A stretch of DNA of 64,000 bases from Bacteroidales bacterium (GCA_003818205.1 RPRQ01000016.1:1-64000), one strand, 5' to 3'; shown: positions 1-11,000, counted from the first letter of the stretch. The notes: generated by a model not told the origin, from the letters alone. Program-made: numbers and translations.

Positions 1-57
1 AGGCTATACCTACCAAATCAAGAGCAAATAGAACTCCTTAACGTTTTTTATGCTTAG
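1..57 (+). CDS. C-terminal end of an unidentified CDS (partial)
   Basis: Frame 1 is open from the first base to a TAG at 55-57, giving 18 residues that end LLNVFYA. A strong intrinsic terminator begins 30 bases downstream, which supports this as a genuine gene end on the plus strand. The fragment is too short to assign to a family. Because a MITE-like element lies nearby it could be a transposase end, but nothing in the residues shows that. Confidence 0.4.
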   Translation, partial: RLYLPNQEQIELLNVFYA

Positions 58-87
58 TTGGGTGTCCCAACGAGGAAAACAGGAGAA

Positions 88-120
88 AAAGCCCTAACTT
101 TATAAGATTAGGGCTTTTTT
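88..120 (+). terminator. Rho-independent terminator
   Basis: AAAGCCCTAA (88-97) pairs perfectly with TTAGGGCTTT (108-117) across a 10-base loop, and the stem runs into a T tract to 120. It is placed to end transcription of the gene whose stop codon is at 55-57. Confidence 0.85.
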
Positions 121-233
121 AATATTATAAATCAATTTCGTTTACTAAGGTTGATAAAACGTTGTCAGGTTAACCAGCTTGATTGACCTTTCAGAATCGG
201 AGGAAGACCTGAAAGCGTCAATTGCAAAATCTT

Positions 234-847
234 TAAGTAGGGTCTGCTGATTAAGTCACAAATAGTTTTATGAAGCCACTAAAAACAAACCTCAGAGGAG
301 TGAAAATATGATAGAAAATATATCAATATAGTATTTTAGCTCCGTAGGGACGACATTACAAAGCAGATGGACAGAGAATAATGTCATGCCTACGGCATTT
401 CAACTGTTCCCAGCTATATTTTCTACCATAATATCATCCCTACGGGATTAAAATTAGAATAACAAGTGCACATATTTTAACGTGAGTTCGATTAAGAAAT
501 GGTAGTAATACTCTAAATTGTAATTTGTTACAAGTTTATCATTTGGTATTGGAATAATGGAATAGTGGAATAATGGGGGTTTTTCTAACTTTTTTCTTCC
601 CTGTCTGCCGACTTTGCTCCGCTGAAGCTATGCGAAAGCGATGCAGGCAGGCAATATTCCATTTTTCCATCATTCCATTTTTCCCAATAAAGTAAAATAC
701 TGATAACATAGCACTTAAATTGTTTCTTACATCGAACTGACGTTATTTTAGGCTTTTACATAAAAAGTGCTTGCGCTTACACAACAAAAAATTGTTGTAA
801 TATTTTATATTTCTGTGTTTTAACACTTAATCAGCAGACCCTAAGTA
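234..847. mobile_element. MITE-like non-autonomous element with terminal inverted repeats and target duplication
   Basis: GGGTCTGCTGATTAAGT at 240-256 is repeated as an exact reverse complement at 825-841. Just outside the ends lies the direct repeat TAAGTA (234-239 and 842-847), which looks like a 6-bp target duplication. The element is therefore 602 bp with 17-bp perfect terminal inverted repeats. It contains no ORF resembling a transposase. The interior has further partial inverted repeats: TGGAATAATGG-like runs near 550-580 against CCATTATTCC-like runs near 655-690, and a GCAGGCAGG hairpin near 600-652. The family of the mobilising transposase was not recognised. Insertion is recent enough that termini and target duplication are intact. 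Confidence 0.7.
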
Positions 848-888
848 AACGACATTGTATTATAAATCGTTCATCTAATAATCAAAAA

Positions 889-1347
889 GTGATACAAAAC
901 AACAAACTCGACCAATCGTTTGGTCCAATTGGAACCATCGCTGGCATTACGCTATTTGTCGTGGGTGTAATTTTAACCCCTTTTTCATTCTCCGGGCTAT
1001 TTCTCATACTAATCGGTGCTTTTGTGGGGTTTACCTCAACAAGTACAATAATTGATTCTGATAACAAACGGGTTCGATTCTCGAATAACCTATTTGGTAT
1101 TCTACGAACAGGGAAATGGATTAATATCGAGTCTAACATGAAAATTGGCATTAAACAATCGAATAGAGCATGGCGAGCGTACAGTGGAGGTAGCCGCTCG
1201 ATTGATACCTCGGATAAGGGTTTTAGGGTGATTCTATTCGATGCGCATAGCAAGCAGATTATGCCATTGATGAAAACCAACTCATTTGAGTCTGCAAAAA
1301 AGGAACTTGAATCATTAGCAATTCAGCTGGGATTGAGTACAATTTAA
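889..1347 (+). CDS. Small membrane protein with PH-like C-terminal region, unknown function
   Basis: The 152-residue product starts at GTG. Residues about 12-52 form two closely spaced hydrophobic segments (GTIAGITLFVVGVI and FSGLFLILIGAFVGF). A soluble part of alternating strands follows (RVRFSNNLFGIL, GFRVILFDAHSK) and then a C-terminal helix (SFESAKKELESLAIQLGL). This layout resembles bacterial PH-like (bPH) membrane proteins, but that is only a shape match. GTG is an unusual start here, and the frame stays open upstream through the right end of the MITE-like element, so the native start may have been lost to that insertion. No partner gene is visible. Function unknown. Confidence 0.65.
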   Translation: MIQNNKLDQSFGPIGTIAGITLFVVGVILTPFSFSGLFLILIGAFVGFTSTSTIIDSDNKRVRFSNNLFGILRTGKWINIESNMKIGIKQSNRAWRAYSGGSRSIDTSDKGFRVILFDAHSKQIMPLMKTNSFESAKKELESLAIQLGLSTI

Positions 1348-1768
1348 TTCAATGGTTAACCCATTCTTACTTTTGAACCATAATTCATATTCATTATTAG
1401 CCGAGAAAAAAAATCTAAATTCAATGGGTCGCAGCGATGCTGCTTCTAACTGAAATATAATCATCTATCCTACAAATAGTTCGCAGCGATGCTGCTCTTT
1501 AAAGTCGCAGTGCGATGACCTATTTGTAGTAATTTTCATTAAAACTAAAATCAAACCCAGTTAGGCCAGCCTGCCGCCTGTCTTCCAGTAGGCTGGGTAG
1601 GCAGGGGTGACCTATAGGTTGAATGTAGTAATTTCAAGTATTTCATGAATTATATAAATTTTTAAATGGTTACTAGTGATTCATAATGAATTTAGCTATT
1701 ATAAAGTAAGAGAGAGATAAAGTAAATGAATTACTACTTTATCTCCTCTTTTATTAACAGATTGTGGA
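1348..1768. other. Intergenic region with dispersed hairpin repeats, no gene
   Basis: No coding sequence was seen. TCGCAGCGATGCTGCT occurs twice (1429-1444 and 1481-1496). CTACAAATAG (1470-1479) and CTATTTGTAG (1520-1529) form a stem around the second copy. A CCTGCC/GGCAGG-rich hairpin lies at about 1568-1605. These look like dispersed intergenic repeats. The last 80 bases are A/T-rich and lie downstream of the minus-strand gene that ends at 1769. Confidence 0.6.
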
Positions 1769-4700
1769 TTATATAATTACAATCTTCCTGGTTATCTGCT
1801 CTCGTTTAACCTTCACATTCAAGAAGTAAACGCCTTTGGCTTTGTCGATTAGGTTGATTTCCGTTTTTATATCCTCGTATCTACCTTTAAACTTCTTTGA
1901 GTAAACCAGCTGCCCCGAAGCGCTCCTTATCTCTACATGTATATTCTCTGAACTGCTATTCTCAATTTCAAGGTTGAATAGGCCATTGCTAGGATTTGGA
2001 TAGACCTGCAATTTCACCAAAGAGTTAAATATATCAATCCCCACATTATCGGACACTTTTATAAGTATGGTATCGGCAGCAGCGCAGCTGTTATTATCCG
2101 ACACCTCAACCCAAACCTTATGGGTGCCTTTACCGAGAATAGCTCCATCGAGGGTTAGCGTTTGCCCAGCTGAACCATCACTCCAGAGGTAGCTCTTAAA
2201 GCCATTACCAGCATTAAGGATGGTTGACTCAACGGTTGTAATACTAATATCATTACCTAGGGATATTGTAGGAAGTGAGTTTACTCGCACAAACATAAAG
2301 CTATCCTTGGAGCAACCATTGCCATCCGTGTAGCTATAGGTTATGGTATGTTTTCCGATACCTGCAATGGATGTATTAAATTTGCTGCCGGTTATACCAT
2401 TCCCGCTAAAGATACCTCCTGTAGGTTTACCTGTTAAGCTGATCAGCCCGCTATTCACACAGTACGATGTATCTAGTCCGCTAAAGCTAACCGAAGGCAG
2501 GCTGTTTACCACGACCGATTGAATCTGTGTACTCGAACAAGCATTCATATCCGTGTACATATAGGTAACCTGATGAGCTCCTGCACCAGCAGCCAGTGGG
2601 CTAAAGCTGTTGCCCGATATTCCATTACCGATGAAAGTACCACCACTAGGTGAACCAACCAGCAATGCTGATCCTGAATTAAGGCAGTACGATGTGCTTA
2701 ACCCTGCAAAGGATACGTTTGGTGTACCATATACTTTTACGTTGCTAATCATTGAATTAGAACAACCATTCAGATCAGTGTATGTATAGGTTATACTATG
2801 CGAACCAATACCCGCTAATGATGGGTTGAAGCTATTTCCAGTAATGCCATTCCCTGAGAACACTCCATTTGCGGGTGTTCCAGTTAACGTAACTGGGCTA
2901 GCGCTCAAGCAGTAGATTGTATCCAGGCCTGATATGGTAAGGTTTGGTAAACCAATAACCTCAACCTGTTGAGTTTTAGAATTTGAACAGCCGCCATTTG
3001 GATCGGTATAGGAGTAAGTTATTTGATGGATGCCCACACCTGCTTTAGCGGGGATAAACTTATTGCCTTCAATACCATTGCCAGTAAGTATTCCTCCAGT
3101 TGGGGTAGCGATTAGGGTAGTGGTATCAGAATTTATGCAGTATTTTGTATCTAATCCTACTATTGAAATAGAAGGTAAATCTATTACTGTTACAGTTTGA
3201 GATTGAGAATTAATACACCCATTTTCATTTACCACTGAATATGTTATTGAATGATTTCCTATACCAGCTATAAATGGAATAAATTCATTGACATCAACAC
3301 CGTTACCACTAAAACTACCACCAGTAGGTATTGCCTCTAGTTCAATTATACTATAATCTTTACAATAGGTATTATTTAAACCCATAAAATTTATTTGTGG
3401 TAATGAATTTACAATAACTGTATCAATAAAACTATTACTACAACCATTGTTATCAGTATATTTATATTCTAATAAGTGTGAACCAATTCCCGCTTTAAAT
3501 GGATTAAAAATATTATCATCAATACCTGCTCCTATGAAAGTTCCACCCATAGGAAAGCCTGATAATGTATCATTAATAGATTCATAGCAATAATTAATAC
3601 TAAAATTATTTATTCTTACATAGGGTATGCTATGCGATCTTACGATAACTGTATCACTATCAATGCAGCCTAACATATCCTTTACAGTTATAATATACTC
3701 ACCATCTATATATGTATATGGATTACTTGATGACATGTCGCTTAACTGTTCATCTGTTTCCCACAAATAGGTATAAGGTTCCTCTCCATTAATAACTACA
3801 GGGAAACCACCTAAAACAATACTGTCTCCTTCACAAATATCTTTATCTAAACCAGCATTAACAACTATATTATTCTTAATTAGAAAATATTCACTTGTAT
3901 CGATAGGTAAATTATTATATGAATTAATTGCTCTCATTATATAGTATTTATTCCCAACAATGTTTTTTGGTATCTCCCAATAGAATGCGCTATCAGTAAT
4001 AAAAATATATTTTTCAATACTTGAAAAAGTTTTACCACTATCAGCTGAAATTTCTAGATTATAATTATCAATATTAATTGAATCCCATTTGACTTTTATT
4101 TGACTTCCAACACAGAACTTATTTAAATGGTTAGGTGTTATAAAGAATTTCTTTGGAATTACTTTTATAATGCTATCACCATTCTCTTTTAGGTTTTCTT
4201 TATTCAATACATTATCAGTAGCAATTGTCATAAATTTGTATCTATTACCAGGATTTACGTTAACTATAGCGGATGTATCGGAAACTCCTAATTGTTTAAT
4301 ATTATTCAACTGATTATTTTCATATATATATAATTTATAATCCGAAATACCACTTCCATGAAGATCATCATTACCCTTCCAGTATATTTCTATACTATTT
4401 ATATCCCTATCAGCTATAGATGTAATTTCACTTATAGGGGGGTGTGCATCAATGGTATTGTATTCAGTATTTGTTAGTATAGGTTCATTTACATCAAACA
4501 CTATACTGGAAAATGCTTTAATGGTATCACCAGTATTTGCTGCTTTTTTGGGTTTAATCGAAAAACAAACCTTACCCTCTCCCTGATGAGTTAAAGAATC
4601 ATTAATTGCCAAAAAACCAAGGAATGGATTAGTATTGGGTAACCCTGTGTTAGGATCAAACGCTTGAAAAATCCAAATAACCTCTTTTTTGGTTACATTC

Positions 4701-5356
4701 AAACCCGCTGTAATATCAATAATAACACCAATAGAATCAACCAGATTTAAGCGTTTTGAAAAATAATAGGTATTCGGAGGAACAGGAACATTAAAGTTAC
4801 GAAAGCTAATATCTCCTAAATGAAATGTTAACATATCAGCATTTCTATCAATTGGGTGAGTTACTATGACCTTTGTAACAGAGGCTGTTGCTATTTTGGG
4901 GTCATTTTCGAATCTTATAGTATAGAGTAACTCATCATTCACAGAAACCCACCTTTGTAAACTATAACCAGTTGGACCAGTAATATCATTTGGATCAGCT
5001 CCTGCAAAAACCACGGTTGAAGCATCGCAATCTGTACAAGAATCCTTTTTACAATCTTTGTCTATATTATCAACATAATCAGAATCCTTTCCGCTACAAC
5101 CATTTGCATCAGTAACTGTTACCCCAATTTCAGTATTAGGTGCTAAATCTTCGACCGAAGGTGCTGTAGAACCATTTGTCCACAAATACGTGTAAGGTTC
5201 TGTACCTCCTTTAACACTTACTTTAGCAGAACCATTAGCTTTACCGCAGGTTGCGGGTTTAGCAGTAACCTCAATTTGTGAATAACCCTTTAAAATTGTA
5301 TGAAACATTAAAATTATTATGAGTAATAATTTTATACTTCTAATGTTTATATTCAT
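1769..5356 (-). CDS. T9SS-exported multi-domain surface protein with SprB-like and Ig-like repeats
   Basis: From the Met at 5356 the product is 1195 residues. An in-frame ATG at 5380 adds eight residues, but the shorter start gives a cleaner signal peptide (MNINIRSIK then LLLIIILMF). An SprB-like repeat follows (GGTEPYTYLWTNG). Next comes a domain of about 190 residues starting DPNDITGPTGY, with FDVNEPILTN near its end, then a fibronectin III-like domain. About six 77-residue repeats follow, each with YC, PTGGxFSGNGI, AGxGxHxITYxYTD and NGCS. The end is a type A sorting tail (LQVYPNPSNGLFNLE, GVYFLNVK), so export by the type IX system and surface attachment or release are expected. It is the last of four genes in one direction. 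Binding target unknown. Confidence 0.9.
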   Translation of the reverse strand: MNINIRSIKLLLIIILMFHTILKGYSQIEVTAKPATCGKANGSAKVSVKGGTEPYTYLWTNGSTAPSVEDLAPNTEIGVTVTDANGCSGKDSDYVDNIDKDCKKDSCTDCDASTVVFAGADPNDITGPTGYSLQRWVSVNDELLYTIRFENDPKIATASVTKVIVTHPIDRNADMLTFHLGDISFRNFNVPVPPNTYYFSKRLNLVDSIGVIIDITAGLNVTKKEVIWIFQAFDPNTGLPNTNPFLGFLAINDSLTHQGEGKVCFSIKPKKAANTGDTIKAFSSIVFDVNEPILTNTEYNTIDAHPPISEITSIADRDINSIEIYWKGNDDLHGSGISDYKLYIYENNQLNNIKQLGVSDTSAIVNVNPGNRYKFMTIATDNVLNKENLKENGDSIIKVIPKKFFITPNHLNKFCVGSQIKVKWDSINIDNYNLEISADSGKTFSSIEKYIFITDSAFYWEIPKNIVGNKYYIMRAINSYNNLPIDTSEYFLIKNNIVVNAGLDKDICEGDSIVLGGFPVVINGEEPYTYLWETDEQLSDMSSSNPYTYIDGEYIITVKDMLGCIDSDTVIVRSHSIPYVRINNFSINYCYESINDTLSGFPMGGTFIGAGIDDNIFNPFKAGIGSHLLEYKYTDNNGCSNSFIDTVIVNSLPQINFMGLNNTYCKDYSIIELEAIPTGGSFSGNGVDVNEFIPFIAGIGNHSITYSVVNENGCINSQSQTVTVIDLPSISIVGLDTKYCINSDTTTLIATPTGGILTGNGIEGNKFIPAKAGVGIHQITYSYTDPNGGCSNSKTQQVEVIGLPNLTISGLDTIYCLSASPVTLTGTPANGVFSGNGITGNSFNPSLAGIGSHSITYTYTDLNGCSNSMISNVKVYGTPNVSFAGLSTSYCLNSGSALLVGSPSGGTFIGNGISGNSFSPLAAGAGAHQVTYMYTDMNACSSTQIQSVVVNSLPSVSFSGLDTSYCVNSGLISLTGKPTGGIFSGNGITGSKFNTSIAGIGKHTITYSYTDGNGCSKDSFMFVRVNSLPTISLGNDISITTVESTILNAGNGFKSYLWSDGSAGQTLTLDGAILGKGTHKVWVEVSDNNSCAAADTILIKVSDNVGIDIFNSLVKLQVYPNPSNGLFNLEIENSSSENIHVEIRSASGQLVYSKKFKGRYEDIKTEINLIDKAKGVYFLNVKVKREQITRKIVII

Positions 5357-5510
5357 TGTTATACTATTTAATGTATGCATTCTCTTCTAATATACCTATT
5401 CATCTATACAAAATTATTTTTAAAAACCCGGATGCAGCTCGCATTCTTATTTTGTTCATGCAAGTTTGTGTTTTGGTTAAAACATGCACGGTTCATAATA
5501 AAAAGTCATA

Positions 5511-6917
5511 TTACAAAGGACAACCATCTGTTTGAACATAGGTACATTTATATGTGTAGCGGTATACCCACCCTACACTTGCCTTTGCTTCCTTCTCAAA
5601 AAGGCATTTTCTTTCTCTGGATTTAATATTATCCCTCCGCTCTATATACTTTCTGGCCTGATTAAAGGCATCATTGGCCAGTTTCTCTGCCTCAACTGCT
5701 GCTGAAGCAATAAACGGACCCCTTTTATTTGCTTCAAAAAATACGTCATCAGTATTCCAAAGATCTCTGAATATTCCATTTGGATCCTCGATTTGCGTCT
5801 GATGCTCATTCTCCTCCAAGTTTATCATCTCGTAGAACTGCGAGGTTGGAGGGCAATTAGTACTTGGCGTGGTAGCCTTAACATCCCTCTTGAAGCTACC
5901 TAAACCTAACCGAGCAATATATTTCCCTGGCGTTGAGTTCTCTACTATTATTTCAGGAGTGCCTTCGAACAGATGATCACTAACATTGCAACTAGCATCA
6001 TTGATGGTGAAAACCCTGAAGTATTCCTCTGTTTGCGCATTTACCTCAAGACCATCTACATTTGCTGTTGCTCCGATAACATATTCACTTTCTCTATTAC
6101 AATTATCGATCCCAGTGGAGTACCAAATAGCGTTAGCTATCCTGCTTTCGAATGATGCATTAAAAGGGTCGAATTCAAGATCTGTTACCCCTCTGATGTT
6201 TCCAAATGATGAACTTGCAAGTTTTGATGTAAACTTTACATTATCAAAGCATTTCAACTCACTAACAGGAACTCCTGGGGGATAGGGCTCCAATATTACT
6301 CTTGCAGGTTGCCCATCATTAGCACTTTTATCTATAAGCTTAACGGCAAAACCTACAACAGTAGTTTTACCTTTAGCAGGTTTATCCTGCTCCTGAAATC
6401 TTGCAGTTACCTCAATATCTGCCTCACAGAAAAAAAACTTAGCTTTTACAGATAGTTTACTACTATTGATAAACTCAACACCGTTCCCATTCCACACTAT
6501 CTCGCAACCCTCAGGGATATCGGCATCATCTTTTAGCCTGGCCGTTAGCTCAATCTCCTTGCCTAGGCAAACATAAGGGGTAAGCCCTTCGATGGCAGCA
6601 ACCTCAACCACAGTGACCTTAACTTCATCAGTAGTGGTTTTAAAATTACTTTCAACAACTTTTAAAGTATATACTTGAGTTGCATCGGGCTTAACAATAG
6701 GATTTGGGTTGTGGATATCCCCATCAATAATACCAGTTGATGGCGACCAGGTGTAGCACCAGCTAGGGTCGCCTGTACCTCCAATCCTAATCCCTTCGGT
6801 ACATCCCTTGCCAATTGTCTTATCTGGTCCGGCGTCAGCCTGCGATAACGAAATTCCCGGGAAAGCAATATTTGTAAAAACTATTACCATAAAATAGAAA
6901 AGATATGCATGTCTCAT
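5511..6917 (-). CDS. Secreted Ig/PKD-like protein with degenerate HELQH-type C-terminal region
   Basis: The 468-residue protein starts with a signal peptide (MRHAYLFYFMVIVFTNIAFPGISLSQA). Residues about 27-105 form a PKD-like Ig domain with DAGPDKTIG, CYTWSPSTGI and YTLKVV. That domain closely resembles the one at the start of the neighbouring 344-residue protein. Further beta-rich Ig-like segments run to about residue 350. The last 110 residues are helical and begin with LEENEHQTQIED (368-378), which aligns loosely with the ISETHELQHRKEW region of the neighbour but lacks its first His. It has no T9SS tail. It sits 90 bases after the 344-residue gene and 154 bases before the T9SS protein. The two small genes look like diverged duplicates. 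Function unknown; an inactive paralogue of a peptidase is possible. Confidence 0.85.
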   Translation of the reverse strand: MRHAYLFYFMVIVFTNIAFPGISLSQADAGPDKTIGKGCTEGIRIGGTGDPSWCYTWSPSTGIIDGDIHNPNPIVKPDATQVYTLKVVESNFKTTTDEVKVTVVEVAAIEGLTPYVCLGKEIELTARLKDDADIPEGCEIVWNGNGVEFINSSKLSVKAKFFFCEADIEVTARFQEQDKPAKGKTTVVGFAVKLIDKSANDGQPARVILEPYPPGVPVSELKCFDNVKFTSKLASSSFGNIRGVTDLEFDPFNASFESRIANAIWYSTGIDNCNRESEYVIGATANVDGLEVNAQTEEYFRVFTINDASCNVSDHLFEGTPEIIVENSTPGKYIARLGLGSFKRDVKATTPSTNCPPTSQFYEMINLEENEHQTQIEDPNGIFRDLWNTDDVFFEANKRGPFIASAAVEAEKLANDAFNQARKYIERRDNIKSRERKCLFEKEAKASVGWVYRYTYKCTYVQTDGCPL

Positions 6918-7007
6918 AATCCTATTAAAAAATTAACAATCAGTAATACGCTATTTAAAAAGTTAAAAACCTCTTAACTTTATACTATCAAATTACCCAA
7001 TTCTTCT

Positions 7008-8042
7008 TTAAGGAGTAAGCCATCCTTTCTGTATAGCATATTGTCTAATCATATTAATATATTCATCAACAACCTGCCTTCCCAGCCTATAAGCCTCTCC
7101 ACCCAAGCCATGCTTGTCATGAACGGTTACTCTAATTTCCATTTCTTTTGCAACCCTTAAATAATAATCTCTTCTAGTATTTTTAAATTCACTTGTGTTT
7201 ATCATATTTTCTTTAGCTTTCTTGGCTTTTATGGCTTCTGCTGCATCAATAGAAATGTTTTCAACTAGTGCCTCTGTACCTAAAATTTGCCATACATCTT
7301 TACTTATTTCAATCCATTCTTTTCTATGCTGTAACTCATGTGTTTCAGAAATTCTGGTTGAAAACCAATTCGGATTATAACCAACTGGGTAGTTTGGCCT
7401 ATCATACATGTCCAATTCATTAACAACAAAACCCCAATAGTTAACATTGCTCGGTCTATTGTTATTATCAATATTTGTTGTGGCGGGTGTATTAGGTGTT
7501 GCTCGTGAATATGGCCTATTAGGAATTTCAAATATAACAATATCACCATAAGCAATATACTCAGCTACTCTTAAAAACCAGCGCTGGCGTTCTTCATCTA
7601 AACATGCTGTACACTCTATATCCGATGGCTTTGGAGTCAAGCCACTGGTCTTCCCCTGCGCTGGTAGATATTTAACTTTTATTTTATCTGTGGGTTCAAC
7701 TACCGAATTATTCTCTCCACAGCATTCATCAACTACAAAAACCGTTATTTTCCCTTTCTTTGTATATTTAAAATCCTTACCTACAACCGTTAAAGTATAC
7801 TTTGTTGTTTTTTTAGGTTTAGCAATAGGGTTACGAATTTTTATATTGGATAAACTACCATCATCGGGACTCCAGGTATAACAGCATTCGTCCGCTTCAC
7901 CTTCTTTGGGTTCAATTACAATCCCATTAGAATTTTTACATATATACTTATCTTTCCCCATATCAATCTCCTGAGCAGGTAATTCTTTGCTATTAAGGAA
8001 GTTAATTATAATTATGCAATAAAAAACTATTGACCATTTCAT
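7008..8042 (-). CDS. Secreted PKD-like protein with HELQH (HExxH) zincin-like motif
   Basis: The 344-residue protein has a signal peptide (KWSIVFYCIIIINFLNSKELPAQ). Residues about 26-105 form a PKD-like domain with DMGKDKYIC, CCYTWSPDDG and YTLTVVG. The C-terminal half (about 140-344) carries THELQHRKEW. H235-E236-L-Q-H239 is an HExxH pattern as in zincin metallopeptidases, and E316 in GGEAYR is a possible third ligand. The start is only 15 bases after the stop of the giant gene, so the two are probably co-transcribed. There is no T9SS tail. A secreted protease acting at the cell surface, or on the giant neighbour, is plausible. The rest of the fold was not recognised, so the motif could be coincidental. 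Confidence 0.85.
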   Translation of the reverse strand: MKWSIVFYCIIIINFLNSKELPAQEIDMGKDKYICKNSNGIVIEPKEGEADECCYTWSPDDGSLSNIKIRNPIAKPKKTTKYTLTVVGKDFKYTKKGKITVFVVDECCGENNSVVEPTDKIKVKYLPAQGKTSGLTPKPSDIECTACLDEERQRWFLRVAEYIAYGDIVIFEIPNRPYSRATPNTPATTNIDNNNRPSNVNYWGFVVNELDMYDRPNYPVGYNPNWFSTRISETHELQHRKEWIEISKDVWQILGTEALVENISIDAAEAIKAKKAKENMINTSEFKNTRRDYYLRVAKEMEIRVTVHDKHGLGGEAYRLGRQVVDEYINMIRQYAIQKGWLTP

Positions 8043-8057
8043 ATATTATTGTTTTTA

Positions 8058-11000
8058 CTATTTCAATCTAAAATGTATAACCCCTGTCTGATGTGCAAGT
8101 ACCCAAATATAAATAGTATTTACCGCACCTGGGCGTAAAATGTGCTGTGGTCCATTGATCTCGTGGAATTCAAGTTCTAACTCCGTTTTTCTTTGACCTA
8201 AATCTTTTCTAAGGAATGAAATTGGTGCACCATCCTCACTTATAAATTTAAATTTAGGGATAGGTAAATCGACATTCCCATCATTTGCGTACTGAACAGC
8301 AATAGTTTCTATTGTTCCTAAAAGCATTGCTCTAGGGGCTTTTACAGAGGTTACTAACCCAAACGGTGAGGTTTCAACCACCGTGAAACCATCTTTAAGC
8401 GTTGCGGTTTCGCCCTTTGTATTTGTAGCCATTACATCGTATAGGCCTAATGGTACATTCTGTAAGTTAAAAGTTACAAATACTTTAGTTGGATCGACAT
8501 AAATAAGTGTATCAGCAATAATTGAGGTGCTAGCACTTTGAAGTTTAACTACCATATCATTAGTAAACTTAGCACCATATAGGTCAACGGTTATTTGACC
8601 ACTATTCCCCCCTTCATTGGCCTGTATAGAGCGAATTTGGAAATTGATTATTCCTGCATAGAGTGAAATATTTTGTACAGTGCCATTGGTTTTACTACCA
8701 TATACCAGCAAATAGTATGTTCCCTTCTTTAAGCTAGGAACTATTAATTCCTGGTTGCCACTGAATGGTTTCCTTGATGCAAATTCAAAATCAGATCTAT
8801 CGGGTACCTTATCGTAGCTTAGGTAGAGGTAATTATCGCCAAATATCGAATCGCCTTTTATGGTAATCATTAGTGTTTCATCAACCAACGAGTCGGGGAT
8901 TTCGAGTTTATAGTAAATCCCTAAATCATTCACTAAATTCCTACTTACATGAGTATATAAAGGCAATAATGGGACTTCAACATCTAACGTATCGGTAGAG
9001 GGAAGAGTATTGTTCTGATCATTAACCTCATAGATGTTATTCTTATTGTCTGTTCTTACTAGTACGTAGTAGCCGCCAACCGATGTTCCGGTTAGCTCTG
9101 TGGTTAAACTGAAGGTTCTTTCGTTTCCAGGCGTTAAATCAATATTACTCTGTAGCTCACCAAAAAATACATCGTCAATATCCCACACAGTGTCCCTTGA
9201 GAAGTAAACCATATCCGTTAAAAACCCTTTTGCTTTATTGGGTCCAATATTCTTAATTGTCCAACCAATGGTAACAAGTTCGCCAGCAGTTGCTTTAACA
9301 GGGGTTGAGACATGAGTAACAATAAGATCCGAAGGAGCTGGCAGGCTAATTGTAATTAATGAGTTTACCGTGTTATTATCCTCGGCCTTGTACTCATACT
9401 CCTCCCCTAATGGTTTTTCTCTAACATCTTCGGGGAAATCGGTCATAATAATTACCTTATAGTTCCCAATTGATGTAATGGGCAGAAAAACCTTTTCGAT
9501 TCGATTATACGATTCACCGGAAACTAATCCACCACTTCTGCTAAATGATCCTAAAAGGATATCATTATGTTCTATGTAATCATCTTCTGATAAGTAAATT
9601 CTATCCACCCATCTGCGAGCTAATGTTGGGCCGGGCCCTACATTTTTTACATTCCATTGAATTGTAACCGGTTGCCCTGCTATTCCTGTTTGTGGAATTG
9701 TATATGTATTAACTACTAAATCTGTTGGTTCTCTTAAAATGATGTTAACAGGAACTATTTTAACATTATTAGAGGTAACTCTCTCGTTATTATCATTTCT
9801 TTTATCGGTTCTTAAGCGTAGATAATGTTTACCAAAGATTCCATCAGGTATTAGTATCGACTTCTGATAATTATAGGTTGTACCTGGTTTTATCAGACCG
9901 CCTCTGAGTATTTCATTCTCAGAAGGCTTTGTAGTTAACGAAACATAGTTACTGTCGAGTACTTCAACTTTATCAATCCATTCATCATCAGGAGTACTCG
10001 CTGTACCCATATTTTTAATGACAAAGTTAACATCCAGATAGCTACCTGAGTAGAATACATCGGGAAAGCTATGGGTAGTTACGGCTAAATCGGACGGTTT
10101 GATAAAAATGGTGTCGATGTGTATATTATTACCCTCATCGGAATGCTCGTAAACCGTAATACTGGCATCAGTGTAAACCTTTATCAGGTAGCTATTGCTT
10201 CCGTTGGCAAAACAACAGGGGATGGTGACATCCGTAATTACAGAGTAGGTCGAATCCTTGTTCAACGATTTTAAGCGCTGAACGGTCTTAAGCAAATATC
10301 CTTGTCCCTCATAGGGTCGGTTACGGGCAATAAATATCTTATCGGTCCATTCACCTTTGGCAGGCACATCACCCAAATTTTTAACTGTATACATAACTTG
10401 CATAGTCTCTCCTGCTCCAATGCTATCGGGATGTTCAAAGACATTAACACGTAGATCGGGCCATGGGGCTATACTCACCTTCATGGTAGTATCGCTGCGC
10501 AGCACATTGTTCTCCTCAAACTCATACTCGAATACCTGATTATAGAAATCCGTTTTGACATAAACGTAATAGTTACCAGGCTCAATAAAGTGAGGTATAT
10601 CAACGCTACCTATCTTGGAGTATGAATAGCCAACAGGGATGAAAGGATTTACTTCTTTCTCAAATAAGAACCGGAGTGATTTTTCAGGATTGAACTTGGG
10701 TTCCTTGCTTAAATATACAGCATCTGTCCATTTCCGATCCCTAGGACTGCTATTCCCAATATTTGAGACTTTCCATTTGATTATAGCAGATTCAACGTTC
10801 GTAATGCTGTCGGGTATTTCAACCTTATCCACCCTAAGATCGGCTGGCGGTCTGAGAATAACATTTATTGAATCGCTCTGGGATACGTTATTCCCATCGT
10901 AGGCATGTTCATAAACTCTATTATTTACATCTGTTTCAACATATATGTAATACTTGCCGAATATACCCTCGGGTATTATCACATCACCGCTCTGGGTATA

